This document shows, in pieces, positions 17,877 to 25,934 of a DNA stretch of 64,000 nucleotides. Under the pieces are notes generated by a model. That model was given only the letters and a program-made list of their open reading frames with translations, was not told where the DNA came from and searched no databases. This stretch comes from Planctomycetota bacterium (GTDB lineage Bacteria; Planctomycetota; UBA8742; UBA2392). Within the stretch, counting starts at the first letter, position 1; each line of letters begins with the position of its first letter. The position numbers and the translations under genes are program-made. Location of the stretch: positions 2,318,657 to 2,382,656 of the forward strand of contig JAOSKM010000001.1 in assembly GCA_027493625.1 (NCBI GenBank). The letters are read 5' to 3'.

Positions 17877-18676
17877 TCGAACAGGCCGAGGCGGTGGCAA
17901 TCCGGCTGCGTGAAGCCTCCGAGGCTTCGCGCACCGATCTGCAGGCACTGAGCGAGCGGCGCACGGTGATCCGCACGCGACCGACGCCGCCCGACCCCGA
18001 CGACCTGCACGAGCAGACCGCCCGCGTTGAGCCGCAGCCCGCCGTTGCGTCAGAGACCGTCTTCGAGCCCCGGCCGCCCGAGCCCCTTCCACCCCCGCGC
18101 CGTGTGGCTGAGCGCGTGCCGACCCGCGCCGTGGGTGAAATCATCGACGAGCTGAAACGCACCGCCGAGCGCTCGCCGGTCAGCCTGAGCGAACTGCTGC
18201 AGCAGGTTTCGCAGCGCCAGGAGCCCGCAAACGGCAACGGCCGCAAGAACGAGCCCGACGATCTCGACCTGCTGGTCGCGGCATCCTCGCGGCTCCGTGA
18301 GACCATCGAATCCCGCTGGGAAGAAGACCGCAGCAGCGGCCGTATGCCCGCACTGGGCGAGGCCGAAGGGCCCGCCCCGGGCGAATCCGAGGGGCCCGCG
18401 CCGGGCTCGCGGCGATCGGGGCCCGCGGAATCGACGCTGGTAGCGGACCTGGACCGGCTGTGGGAGGTGTTGGATTCACGTCGCGCGCCGGCCGCCGCCA
18501 GTCATGCTACGGTCGTGATTCCTGCACCGGAGCAGGCTAGGATCACTCCCCGCGAAGACGAACCGTTGGAAGGCTGGACCCAGGAGATGCTGTGGCCGAC
18601 GCTGGCAGGGATTGCGGGAGTAACCTTCATCCTGGGCGCCCTGTTCGTGTGGGTGCTGTTCCGGTTGTTGGGCTGA
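17417..18676 (+). CDS. C-terminal part of the acidic protein: disordered region, coiled coil, tail anchor
   Basis: This frame continues the preceding gene from the frameshift at 17412-17416 (AESSESSHDFATETWHATRR onward). It holds a long Arg/Pro/Ala-rich segment with repeated RREATPPRRE-like units (17650-17810), a charged helical stretch QQEREETLRLIEQAEAVAIR (about 17845-17910), more disordered sequence, and a final hydrophobic helix of about 22 residues (about 18595-18670) with almost nothing after it. The whole protein (about 894 residues) would be tail-anchored with its bulk in the cytoplasm. The porin gene start overlaps the last 28 bases, which suggests translational coupling. Confidence 0.6.
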   Translation, partial: GAESSESSHDFATETWHATRRETRRPEPDDLPSPANVHTDFIEHPKVTPADRIIPEISADADGDDTVDEESIQPPARTPARRVPPPAPRAAAPSGRAPARREATGISARREATPPRREIPSTRREPAVAAQSKRVTDGLSRRLQQEREETLRLIEQAEAVAIRLREASEASRTDLQALSERRTVIRTRPTPPDPDDLHEQTARVEPQPAVASETVFEPRPPEPLPPPRRVAERVPTRAVGEIIDELKRTAERSPVSLSELLQQVSQRQEPANGNGRKNEPDDLDLLVAASSRLRETIESRWEEDRSSGRMPALGEAEGPAPGESEGPAPGSRRSGPAESTLVADLDRLWEVLDSRRAPAAASHATVVIPAPEQARITPREDEPLEGWTQEMLWPTLAGIAGVTFILGALFVWVLFRLLG

Positions 18677-20032
18677 TCCTGGCGCTGCTGTGCTGCGCGC
18701 CGCTGGCCGCGCAGTCCAACCTCGAGACCGACGACGACCTCAAGCTGCGCATACAGCGTCTGGAAACCGAGCTCGCGAACCTTCGCGACCGCGTGGAAGA
18801 GCGCGAACGCGCCTCCCTCGATGAAGAGCTGCGCAGCCGCACGATCGCCCAGGTCTACGGCGACATCGGGCTGCGCTACCACATGCTGTTCGAAAGCCAG
18901 TCCGAGACCTTCAACCGCCCCGAGTTTCGCGTGCATCTGGGCGTGTTCGGCACCGCCTTCAACCAGGACCAGCAGCGCCTGCGCTACGACGTGCGCATGA
19001 CCACTTCGGCGCTGGACCCGGTGGGCAAGCCCGCGCCGACCCTGCACTGGCTGCCGTTCCCCGGCTACGGCGTGCGCACCGGCGTGGCATTCGACCGCTT
19101 CCTGATCGACTATTCGCTGAACCGCACCGCGGAGCTGACCATGGGGCGCTTTCCCACCCCGTGGTCCGGCACCGAGCTGCTGTTCGATCGCGACTACCAC
19201 TTCCAGGGCCTCGCGGAAAGCCTGCGTTTCGACCGCTTCCTGCCCGAGGCCGTGAGCCGCATCCTGCCGCGCCTGCAGATCATGGCCGTGCAGGGCTACC
19301 TGGCGCAGAACAACATCGGGCTGCCGGCCCCCACCGCGGAGACACAGCCGATCTACCTGGGCGCGCAGTTCCGTATGGACTTCGCCCCCTTCGAACGCCC
19401 GTCGCTCACCCCCGAGGGGCAGATCGCACCCGAGATCAACAGCGAGTTCGAGCTGCGGGTTGTGCTGGGGATCCACTGGTTCGACGGGGGAAGAGGGCGT
19501 CTCCTCGAACCTCGGCGTCGGCTACCTCGACAGCACCACCAACGTGCTGGACGAGGACGGCCTGGTGCAGTCCGAGTTCCTGATCGGCGAAGTGTACACC
19601 GAGCTGATCCTGCTGCGCACGCGGCGCGCCCGGGTAAAAGCCTGGTTCCATGGCCTGTTCAACTTCCACGCCGAGCCCCAGCGCGAGGGCGGCGGAGAGA
19701 AGAACGAGCAGGCTTTTGACGCCGGCGTAAGCTGGGGCATGGAGCGCTTCGAGCAGCGCTGGGACTTCAACTTCAGCTTCCGCTACTTCTACGTCGAGGC
19801 CGACGCCGTAATCCCCGAGTTCAACAGCGAAGTGCTGAACACCAACATCAAGGGCTACGAGTTCGCGCTTGCAGTGCGGCTGCTGCCCACCCTGACGGCC
19901 TTCGGCGAGTTCACCATCAGCGAGCGCGAGAACCACAACCTCAATGGCTTCGGCAAGCCCAAGTTCAACGACCCGCTGACCGCCAAGGGCCAGAGCCTGC
20001 GCATGCGGCTTGGCATCTATCTGGATTTCTGA
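18649..20032 (+). CDS. outer-membrane porin-like protein (frameshifted)
   Basis: From GTG 18649 the product begins with a signal peptide (VVGLILALLCCAPLAAQ) and a coiled-coil segment of about 35 residues (LKLRIQRLETELANLRDRVEE). A long series of alternating amphipathic strands with aromatic girdles follows (YGDIGLRYHMLFES, LRYDVRMTTSALD, WDFNFSFRYFYVEAD), ending in LRMRLGIYLDF, the terminal aromatic expected for a beta-barrel. This resembles the putative-porin families with N-terminal coiled coils. The frame breaks at the G5 run 19486-19490; adding one G restores DGGEEGVSSNLGVGYL. Fragments are 18649 to 19490 and 19490 to 20032. Probably a channel in the outer membrane; substrate unknown. Confidence 0.75.
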
Positions 20033-20035
20033 TCC

Positions 20036-20314
20036 ATGAGCGAATCCAATCCCCGGCCGCCACGCTGGTTCCAGTGGTACATGTACCTGGTCGGCATCGG
20101 CGGCAACATGTTCTTCTACATACAGTCATGGGAAATCTTCACCCGGCGCAGCGCCGGCGACGTCAGCCTGGTCGCCTTCAGCGTGGCCCTGTGGGCCGTG
20201 GCCAGCTGGTTTGTCTACGGCCTTTTCCTGCGCAACCCCGTGCTGATCATCGCCAACATCGTGGGCATGCTGGGCGCGGCCAGCGTCGTCGCCGGCAAGC
20301 TGATGTACGGATAG
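20036..20314 (+). CDS. SemiSWEET / PQ-loop small membrane protein
   Basis: The 92-residue protein has three transmembrane helices (about 16-32, 44-62, 68-88) with the layout of SemiSWEET (MtN3-type half transporters): YIQSWEIFTRRSAGDVSLVAF resembles the F-PQ...T-K-A-D-S motif, and FVYGLFLRNPVLIIANIVG resembles the W-YG...P-I-AN-G stretch. Two copies would form a sugar channel in the inner membrane. The proline-glutamine pair is replaced by Ser-Trp in the first helix. It lies three bases after the porin stop, so porin and SemiSWEET may be co-expressed for small-solute movement through both membranes. Related proteins include the lipid A biosynthesis N-terminal domain family. Confidence 0.75.
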   Translation: MSESNPRPPRWFQWYMYLVGIGGNMFFYIQSWEIFTRRSAGDVSLVAFSVALWAVASWFVYGLFLRNPVLIIANIVGMLGAASVVAGKLMYG

Positions 20315-20423
20315 AGCCCCGGCCGACAGGCCGGGGTGGATCGCCTTTTTGGGCGATCCAACGGACGCCGCTTCAAGCGCCAACTGCGGCGCGTGTCCCC
20401 GGCCTCTCAGCCGGGGCTCTAAC
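20315..20423. repeat. palindrome cluster between convergent genes
   Basis: Three stem-loops follow the stop at 20314: CCCCGGCC/GGCCGGGG (20317-20336), GGATCGCC-TTTTT-GGGCGATCC (20338-20359) and CCCCGGC/GCCGGGG (20397-20416). The outer borders AGAGCCCCGG and CCGGGGCTCT are themselves inverted repeats. The minus-strand ATPase frame runs through the right half. It probably terminates both convergent genes. Confidence 0.75.
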
Positions 20424-23087
20424 GCGCACCCACAGCTTGTGCAGCTCCACGGCGACGAAGACGCTGAGGCTGATCACGAACATGGTCAGCCACATCTTCA
20501 GGCTCACGGGCTCAAGGCCCAGAAGCTGCTGCGTAGGTCCCCAGTGCATCGCCAGCAGGTGCACGCCCTGGGCCAGGACGGCGGCGCCCAGCACCCACGG
20601 GTTGCGCAGCGGCGAGTTCAGAAAACCCGAGCGCCGCTCGCTGCGGCAGTTGCCGATGTGCACGTTCTCGATCAGCACCAGCAGCAGCAGCACCAGGTTG
20701 CTGGCTTCAAACGCGCTGAACTCGGCCGATTCCGTGAAGTACCAGAACGTGCCCGCAATCGCGCCGCCGATCACCAGCGATACAATCAATGTCCGCACGA
20801 TCATCAGCGGGTTGAAGATCCGGTCACCGGGAGGCCGGGGCGCGCGCGTCAGGACGTCGGGCTCGCCCGGCTCGAGCGCCAGGCCGATCACCTGCAGGCC
20901 CTCGGTCACCAGGTTGGCCCACAGCAGCTGCACGGCCGTGAAGGGCAGCGGCAAGCCGATCAGGATGCAGAGCAGGATCGCGAACACCTCGCCCACGCCG
21001 GTCATCACCAGCAGCGCCACCACGTTGCGCACGTTGTCATGGACGATGCGCCCCTCTTCGATGCCGGCCACGATGCTGGCGAAGTTGTCGTCGGTGATCA
21101 CCACCCGCGCGGCCTCCTTGGCTACGTCGGTGCCCTTGTGGCCCATCGCCACGCCGACGTGCGCGGCCTTCAGTGCCGCAGCATCGTTGGCGCCGTCGCC
21201 GGTCATCGCCACCAGCTCGCCCTGGGCCGACAGCGCGTGCACCAGGCGCAGTTTATGCAGCGGCGAGACGCGCGCGAACACGTTGACCGTCGCCGCGACC
21301 GCGCTGAACTCGTCGTCGTCCATCTGCTCGATTTCGCGGCCCGTCACGGCTCGCGCGTCGGCCTCCACGATGCCGAGCTCGTGGGCGATGGCCACGGCCG
21401 TCAGCGCGTGGTCTCCGGTGGCAACGATCACCCGCACGCGCGCCGTGCGGCAGGCGGCGACGGCGGTCCTGGCTTCAGGCCGCGCTGCGTCGCGCATCGC
21501 GACCAGCCCCAGGAACGTTAGCTGCCGGGGGCGTTCCGGCACGTTGTCGGCGGCCACGTCGGGCTGCGCAGCGCCCCTCGCGACGCCCAGTACGCGCAGG
21601 CCCTTGCCTGACAGCTCGGCCACCTGGCGCCGCACCAGATCTGTATCCAGCGCGACTGTTGACCCGTCAACAGCCATGGCGTTCTCGCACATGTGAAGCA
21701 CGCGCTCGGGAGCGCCTTTCAGGTGGACGCTTACGGCATGGTCGAGGCGCGTGTAACTGGCCGCGAACTGGCGCTCACTTTCAAAGGGCAGGACCGCCAC
21801 CTCAGGCGTGTGCTCCAGCAGGTGCTCGCGTCGCAAATCCAGCTTGTGGGCTGCGACCAGCAGCGCGACGTCCGTGGGGTCGCCCGACACCACCGGCTCG
21901 GGGCCGTCTCCTCGCGCGACGGTGGCCTCGTTGGCGAGCGCCGCCGACTCCAGCAGCGCGCGTACGGCGGCATCCTGCGCGGGCGCGCCCTCGAGCGGGC
22001 GCAGCTCGCCTTCCAGGGCGTAGCCGGCGCCGGTCACTTCGTGCATGCCGCCGGCAGTGGCGATGCGCGTGACGGTAAGCTGGTTCAGCGTCAGTGTTCC
22101 GGTCTTGTCGGTGCAGATCACCGTGCACGAACCCAGCCCTTCCACCGCCTCCAGCCGCCGCACCAGCACCTTGCGCGCCGCCATGCGCTTCAGGCCGATC
22201 GCCAGCGCCAGCGTGATCGAGACCGGCAAACCTTCCGGGATCGCCGCCACGGCAAGCGCCACGGCCATCAGGAAGGTATCCGCGATGCCGAAGCCGCGCG
22301 CCACGCCCAGCCCGAACACCAGCGCGCAGCCCACCAAGGTGCCCAGCGCCACCAGCCTGCTCAGCTTCTCCATCCGCATCACCAGCGGCGGCTTGCCGCG
22401 CCGCGTGGTCTCAAGCTCGCGGGCGACTTCGCCCAGCTCGGTGCGCGGGCCCGTGGCTGTCACCACGCCGACGGCGCGTCCGCGCGTCACGGCCGTTCCG
22501 GCGAACAGCATGTTGCGGCGCTCGGCGGGGATGGCGTCGGGGTCGGGGATCGGCGCGACGTCCTTGCTGACCGGCGTGCTCTCGCCGGTCAGCGCGGCTT
22601 CGTCCACGGCCGCGTCGCGCTCCTGCAGCAGGCGCAGGTCGGCGGGCACGCGGGCGCCGCTTTCCAGCCACACGATGTCGCCGGCCACCAGCTCCGCGGC
22701 GTCAATCTCGCGCAGCTCGTCTTCGCGCTCGACGCGGGCCGTGGTGTGCATCAGCGTGAACAGCCGGATGATCTCGCGTTCGGCCTTTACCTCCTGCAGG
22801 AAGCCGATCAGCGCGTTGAACACCAGCACGATGCCGATGAACAGGGCGTCTTCCTTGTCGCCCAGCAGCACCGAAACCACAGCCGCCACCAGCAGCACGG
22901 CGATCAGCGGCCCGGCAAATTGGCGCAGCAGGATGATGATCCAGGATGTGCGCTTCGGCGGCGGCAGCTCGTTGCGCCCGTCGCGGGCCAGGCGCGCGGC
23001 GGCCTCGGCCGATGAGAGGCCCTCCAGCGAGCTGCCCAGTGCGGACAGTGACTGCTCAACGGAAAGGGTATGGAACGCCTCGGCCAT
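20373..23087 (-). CDS. P-type cation ATPase, calcium-type (P2)
   Basis: The 904-residue pump contains all core motifs: actuator loop LTGES (about 185), phosphorylation motif DKTGTLTLNQ (about 325), and hinge GDGANDAAALKAAHVGVAMG (about 625). The M4 site AAIPEGLP is typical of P2 Ca2+/Na+ pumps. In M6 the family sequence NLVTDGLP is NLVTEGLQ, so one metal-ligand aspartate is glutamate. The N-terminal cation-ATPase domain (1-70) and six C-terminal helices are present. It probably exports Ca2+ or a related cation. The last ~12 residues (after RVRA) are encoded by the palindrome cluster at 20373-20423, so the natural stop may have been replaced. Confidence 0.92.
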   Translation of the reverse strand: MAEAFHTLSVEQSLSALGSSLEGLSSAEAAARLARDGRNELPPPKRTSWIIILLRQFAGPLIAVLLVAAVVSVLLGDKEDALFIGIVLVFNALIGFLQEVKAEREIIRLFTLMHTTARVEREDELREIDAAELVAGDIVWLESGARVPADLRLLQERDAAVDEAALTGESTPVSKDVAPIPDPDAIPAERRNMLFAGTAVTRGRAVGVVTATGPRTELGEVARELETTRRGKPPLVMRMEKLSRLVALGTLVGCALVFGLGVARGFGIADTFLMAVALAVAAIPEGLPVSITLALAIGLKRMAARKVLVRRLEAVEGLGSCTVICTDKTGTLTLNQLTVTRIATAGGMHEVTGAGYALEGELRPLEGAPAQDAAVRALLESAALANEATVARGDGPEPVVSGDPTDVALLVAAHKLDLRREHLLEHTPEVAVLPFESERQFAASYTRLDHAVSVHLKGAPERVLHMCENAMAVDGSTVALDTDLVRRQVAELSGKGLRVLGVARGAAQPDVAADNVPERPRQLTFLGLVAMRDAARPEARTAVAACRTARVRVIVATGDHALTAVAIAHELGIVEADARAVTGREIEQMDDDEFSAVAATVNVFARVSPLHKLRLVHALSAQGELVAMTGDGANDAAALKAAHVGVAMGHKGTDVAKEAARVVITDDNFASIVAGIEEGRIVHDNVRNVVALLVMTGVGEVFAILLCILIGLPLPFTAVQLLWANLVTEGLQVIGLALEPGEPDVLTRAPRPPGDRIFNPLMIVRTLIVSLVIGGAIAGTFWYFTESAEFSAFEASNLVLLLLVLIENVHIGNCRSERRSGFLNSPLRNPWVLGAAVLAQGVHLLAMHWGPTQQLLGLEPVSLKMWLTMFVISLSVFVAVELHKLWVRVRAPAERPGTRAAVGA

Positions 23088-23174
23088 AGGGGGATGTTAG
23101 TTACGGTGGAGGCAAACGCGAAGTCGCGACGGCGTATCAACGCACGAGACGCGCCGACGCTTCACTTCTTCACG

Positions 23175-23609
23175 TTACAGGCCGGGGTCGACGTAGGCTG
23201 TGCCGAACAGGCGCTTCAGCATGCGTTCCTGGGCGGCCCACATCTTCTGTTGCTGGCTGGCGTCCTGGTCGTCGTGGCCGGCACAGTGCAGGCAGCCGTG
23301 CACCACGTAGCGCGCCAGCTCCTGGGTAAAGGGCACGCCGTGGGCGCGGGCTTCGCGCGCGGCGTGCGGCGCGCACACGATCAGCTCGATCTGCCTGCCC
23401 TCGGGGCTGTCACCGTAATCGAAGCTCAGCACGTCGGTCACATAATCATGCCCCAGCGCGTCGCGGTTCAGCGCGCGCATGCGCCTGTCCCCCACCACCA
23501 CGATGCTGACCTCGGCGGAAAGGCCGCTTAACGCCGCGCGGGCCGCTTTCTCAAGCAGCCGCTGGTCGATGCGCGTGCGTACAGTCGAGGTAATGCCGAC
23601 GGAAATCAT
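23175..23609 (-). CDS. ybeY: endoribonuclease YbeY
   Basis: YbeY is a zinc-dependent RNase for rRNA maturation and ribosome quality control. The 144-residue protein has the conserved LNRDALGHDYVTDVLSFDYGD stretch before position 80 (a family hallmark) and the zinc motif HGCLHCAGHDD near 110. The usual pattern is HGxLHLxGYDH; here the third histidine is two residues earlier (GHDD). This is a known type of variation but worth noting. Start ATG 23609. The gene is followed downstream by the ATPase on the same strand after an 87-bp gap with no evident promoter. Confidence 0.9.
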   Translation of the reverse strand: MISVGITSTVRTRIDQRLLEKAARAALSGLSAEVSIVVVGDRRMRALNRDALGHDYVTDVLSFDYGDSPEGRQIELIVCAPHAAREARAHGVPFTQELARYVVHGCLHCAGHDDQDASQQQKMWAAQERMLKRLFGTAYVDPGL

Positions 23610-23663
23610 GGTCGGCCATTGTGGTTAGTTCACGGACCACTGACCACTGGCCACCGACCACTA
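23610..23663. repeat. short heptad-repeat hairpin, family GACCACT
   Basis: The left arm GGTCGGCCATTGTGGTTAG (23610-23628) faces a right arm of GACCACT, GACCACT, GGCCACC, GACCACT heptads (23634-23661). Units are seven bases. It lies between ybeY and xerC on the minus strand. Confidence 0.75.
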
Positions 23664-24587
23664 CGCGGTTTTCTTATCACCGGCACTCGGGTGCGCACGC
23701 TCATAAACGTCCAGCATGCGCGCCGTGGTGACGTGGGTGTACACCTGGGTGGTAGCCAGGTGCGCGTGGCCCAGCAGCTCCTGCACGTCGCGCAGGTCCG
23801 CCCCGTGGTTCAGCAGGTGCGTGGCGAAGCTGTGGCGCAGGGTGTGCGGCGTCACTTTGCAGTTGATCGCCGCCTGCTTCACGTACTGGTCGATCAGCCG
23901 GCGCACGCTGCGGTCGGTGAGGGCCGAGCCGCGCTGGTTGATGAACACGTTCTGGATGCCCGCCCTTATTGCTCCGTCTCGGGACCGTGGCGGTCGCTGC
24001 CGGACCTTGAACCAGGCTTGCAGCGCGTCAACAGCGGCGGGAAGCAGCGGGAGGATTCGCTCCTTTCGGCCTTTGCCGAGCGTGCGGAGCGAGCCGCGTG
24101 AGAGCTCGAGGTCGTGGAGTTGAAGTTTGACGAGTTCCGAGACGCGTAAGCCCGTGGCATAGAGCAGCTCCAGAATGGCCTTGTCGCGCACGCCGCCCCA
24201 GCTCGCCGGGTCGGGCGTGCTGAGCAGCACCGTAACCTGGTTTTCATCCAGAAAACTGGGCAGGTTGCGGGCCAGCTTGGGCGTGCGGAGCATCTTGGCC
24301 GGGTTGTCGGTGATTTCGCCGCGCCGGTGCAGGAAACGGAACAGGCTGCGGACGCTGGCGAGTTTGCGTGCAATGCTGCGACGGCCGTAGTTCGCCTCGG
24401 ACATGCCGGCGAGGTAGGCGCGCAGGGTGAGGTTGTCGACGCCGGTGAGGTCAGCCGCGCCGCGCGAATCCAGGAATTCCGAAAACTGGCGCAGGTCGGT
24501 GGCGTAGGCGCGCAGGGACTGTTCGCTGAAGTTGCGTTCAACGTCGAGGTGGTTCAGGAAGCGTTCGATTGTCGCGCGCGGGTCCAT
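23661..24587 (-). CDS. xerC: tyrosine recombinase XerC/XerD
   Basis: The 308-residue site-specific recombinase resolves chromosome dimers at dif. It has an N-terminal SAM-like core-binding domain (about 5-90). The catalytic residues are all visible: Arg in TGLRVSELVKL, Lys in LGKGRKERILPL, the box HTLRHSFATHLL (HxxR), His in LLGHAHLATT and the Tyr nucleophile in TQVYTHV. ATG 24587 (MDPRATIERFLNHL) was chosen because upstream in-frame sequence comes from a repeat. It could be XerC or XerD; only one copy is in the window. No integrated element accompanies it, so it is probably the housekeeping enzyme. Confidence 0.92.
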   Translation of the reverse strand: MDPRATIERFLNHLDVERNFSEQSLRAYATDLRQFSEFLDSRGAADLTGVDNLTLRAYLAGMSEANYGRRSIARKLASVRSLFRFLHRRGEITDNPAKMLRTPKLARNLPSFLDENQVTVLLSTPDPASWGGVRDKAILELLYATGLRVSELVKLQLHDLELSRGSLRTLGKGRKERILPLLPAAVDALQAWFKVRQRPPRSRDGAIRAGIQNVFINQRGSALTDRSVRRLIDQYVKQAAINCKVTPHTLRHSFATHLLNHGADLRDVQELLGHAHLATTQVYTHVTTARMLDVYERAHPSAGDKKTA

Positions 24588-24640
24588 GCGTGAGTTCCCG
24601 CTTCGACATCGGCAGCCCGGGCGTGAGTTCTTGAGTAAAT

Positions 24641-24693
24641 GTAGGGGCGGGCCCATGTGTCCGCCCTGGGCCGCCACACGGGGCGGTCCCTAC
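24641..24693. repeat. GTAGGGGC...GTCCCTAC palindromic element
   Basis: A 53-bp imperfect palindrome begins GTAGGGGCGGGCCC and ends GGGGCGGTCCCTAC, with a CCGCCCTGGGCCGCC centre. It lies between xerC and the methyltransferase stop. It has the form of a REP/MITE-type repeat common in metagenomic genomes. Confidence 0.65.
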
Positions 24694-25443
24694 GCTTTCA
24701 CCGCCGTGGCGATGATTACCCCGTAGTAGCGGCGGTTGTCCGCGAATTCGTGGTAGGCCTGGCTGAAACGCTGCAGGCGCTCCGGCGTCTCGAAGGCGTT
24801 GTGGAAGATCTCCGCGGCCTGCTCGCCCTCGTCTGCGCTCATGCCCTGGCGGGTGAAGTAGCTGACCACCGCCAACTCGTTGCGCACCTGCCCGAAGCCG
24901 GCTTGCTCAAGCGCATCCCACCAGCCGCGCACCACCAGCGGGTGGACCTCGCCGCGCCACACGTCCACCAGGCGCTGCTCCACTTCCGGCGTGGGCGGCT
25001 GACGCCAGCACAGCTCATGCAGGCCGATGCGCCCGCCCGGCTTCAGCACGCGGAAGGCCTCCTTCAGCGTCGCCTTGCGCTGCGGCTCGGGTTGGAGGGC
25101 AAGCGTGGCCTCGATCATGGCGGCGTCGAAGTGCGCGTCGGCAAAGGGCATCTCCTCGGACTTGCCGATGCGGGCGGTGCTGCGGCGTTTCAGGGCGGGG
25201 TCGCCCTCGGTGACCTTTTTCGCTTTCTTCTTTAACCAGCGCCTCGGTGGTGGCGCCCGTGGTCATGGTGGCAAACAGTGCGGTGTTGCCCGCGTGAGGA
25301 CCTAAGACCAGCAGGTGTTCGTGGCGACCAACATCAAGCATGCGCAGAAGCGCACCGGTCGCATAGCTTCCACCGGGCTTCAGCTCTGTTTTGCCCAAAG
25401 AAGCCAGAAAATCAGGGAGTGTGAGTTCCGCGCCCATCGCCAT
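24690..25443 (-). CDS. SAM-dependent methyltransferase (frameshifted)
   Basis: The joined protein of about 250 residues is a class I methyltransferase. The N-terminal part (25443 to about 25220) carries a nucleotide-binding-like strand LLVLGPHAGNTALFA (motif I). The C-terminal part (about 25220 to 24690) has MPFADAHFDAAMIEATL (motif II/III), AFRVLKPGGRIGLHELCW (post-III) and a cap with WWDALEQAGF. The frame breaks in the A-rich stretch 25210-25235; a one-base change gives VKKKAKKVTEGDPALKRRS. Related to ubiquinone/arsenite-type methyltransferases; substrate not identifiable. The start at 25443 (or 25437) is divergent from 25485 with a palindrome between them. Confidence 0.72.
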
Positions 25444-25451
25444 CCATGTCG

Positions 25452-25469
25452 TATACTATGACTAGTATA
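25452..25469. promoter_or_regulatory. 18-bp palindrome in a divergent promoter
   Basis: TATACTA and TAGTATA form perfect 7-base arms around TGAC. The palindrome fills the only AT-rich part of the 41-base gap between two divergent starts (25443 minus, 25485 plus). TATACT and TAGTAT could serve as back-to-back -10 boxes, so a repressor bound here would control both directions. This is inference from layout. Confidence 0.45.
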
Positions 25470-25484
25470 ACGCAGGAACTGGCC

Positions 25485-25931
25485 ATGGAAACCGAGGCCG
25501 ATCGCATTCGCTTCCAGCAGCGCGCGGAGTTGATCAAGACCGGCCATGCATGGCGCGCGCCGAACGGGCTGATCTTCGCGTTCCAGAAATTCCTGGCCGA
25601 GCTGCCCTGGGGTGAACACGCCCTGGATATCCGGCGCATGCCCACGGTCGAGCGCATTAACAGCCACCGCATGCCTGAACCCGACCTGCACGCGTGGCTG
25701 AACGAGTCACGCATCGCCAAGCGCCCGCGTGTGGGCGTATACTGGAGCGCCTTCGAGCCCGTGCTGGTAGTGGAAACCGAATGGGCCCTCAAGCGCCTGG
25801 AGTGGCTGGCCGAGTTTCACCCCCTCGGACTGTTCCTGTTCGGCCTCGAACTCGAGGACGACAAGTGGGCTCCTCACTTCGAGGACTGGCTTCAGTATGA
25901 TGGCCGCTTCAGCTTCACGGCCGTCCGGTGA
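25485..25931 (+). CDS. hypothetical protein, aromatic-rich, upstream of ggt
   Basis: The 148-residue soluble protein is rich in Trp and Phe (about 9 Trp), with no signal peptide, membrane segment or recognised motif. The start METEAD at 25485 is chosen because AGGA lies seven bases ahead; an upstream in-frame ATG (25446 or 25458) would overlap the palindrome. Notable stretches are IFAFQKFLAELPWG (about 30-43) and LKRLEWLAEFHPLGLFLFG (about 107-125). The stop is three bases before the ggt start, so the two are co-translated. The tight linkage suggests a role in the same process, but I cannot name it. Confidence 0.65.
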   Translation: METEADRIRFQQRAELIKTGHAWRAPNGLIFAFQKFLAELPWGEHALDIRRMPTVERINSHRMPEPDLHAWLNESRIAKRPRVGVYWSAFEPVLVVETEWALKRLEWLAEFHPLGLFLFGLELEDDKWAPHFEDWLQYDGRFSFTAVR

Positions 25932-25934
25932 CCC

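Noticed and set aside
23661..24587. Integrase of a mobile element
   Set aside because: The gene has XerC/D features and no attachment sites, phage or transposon genes are nearby.
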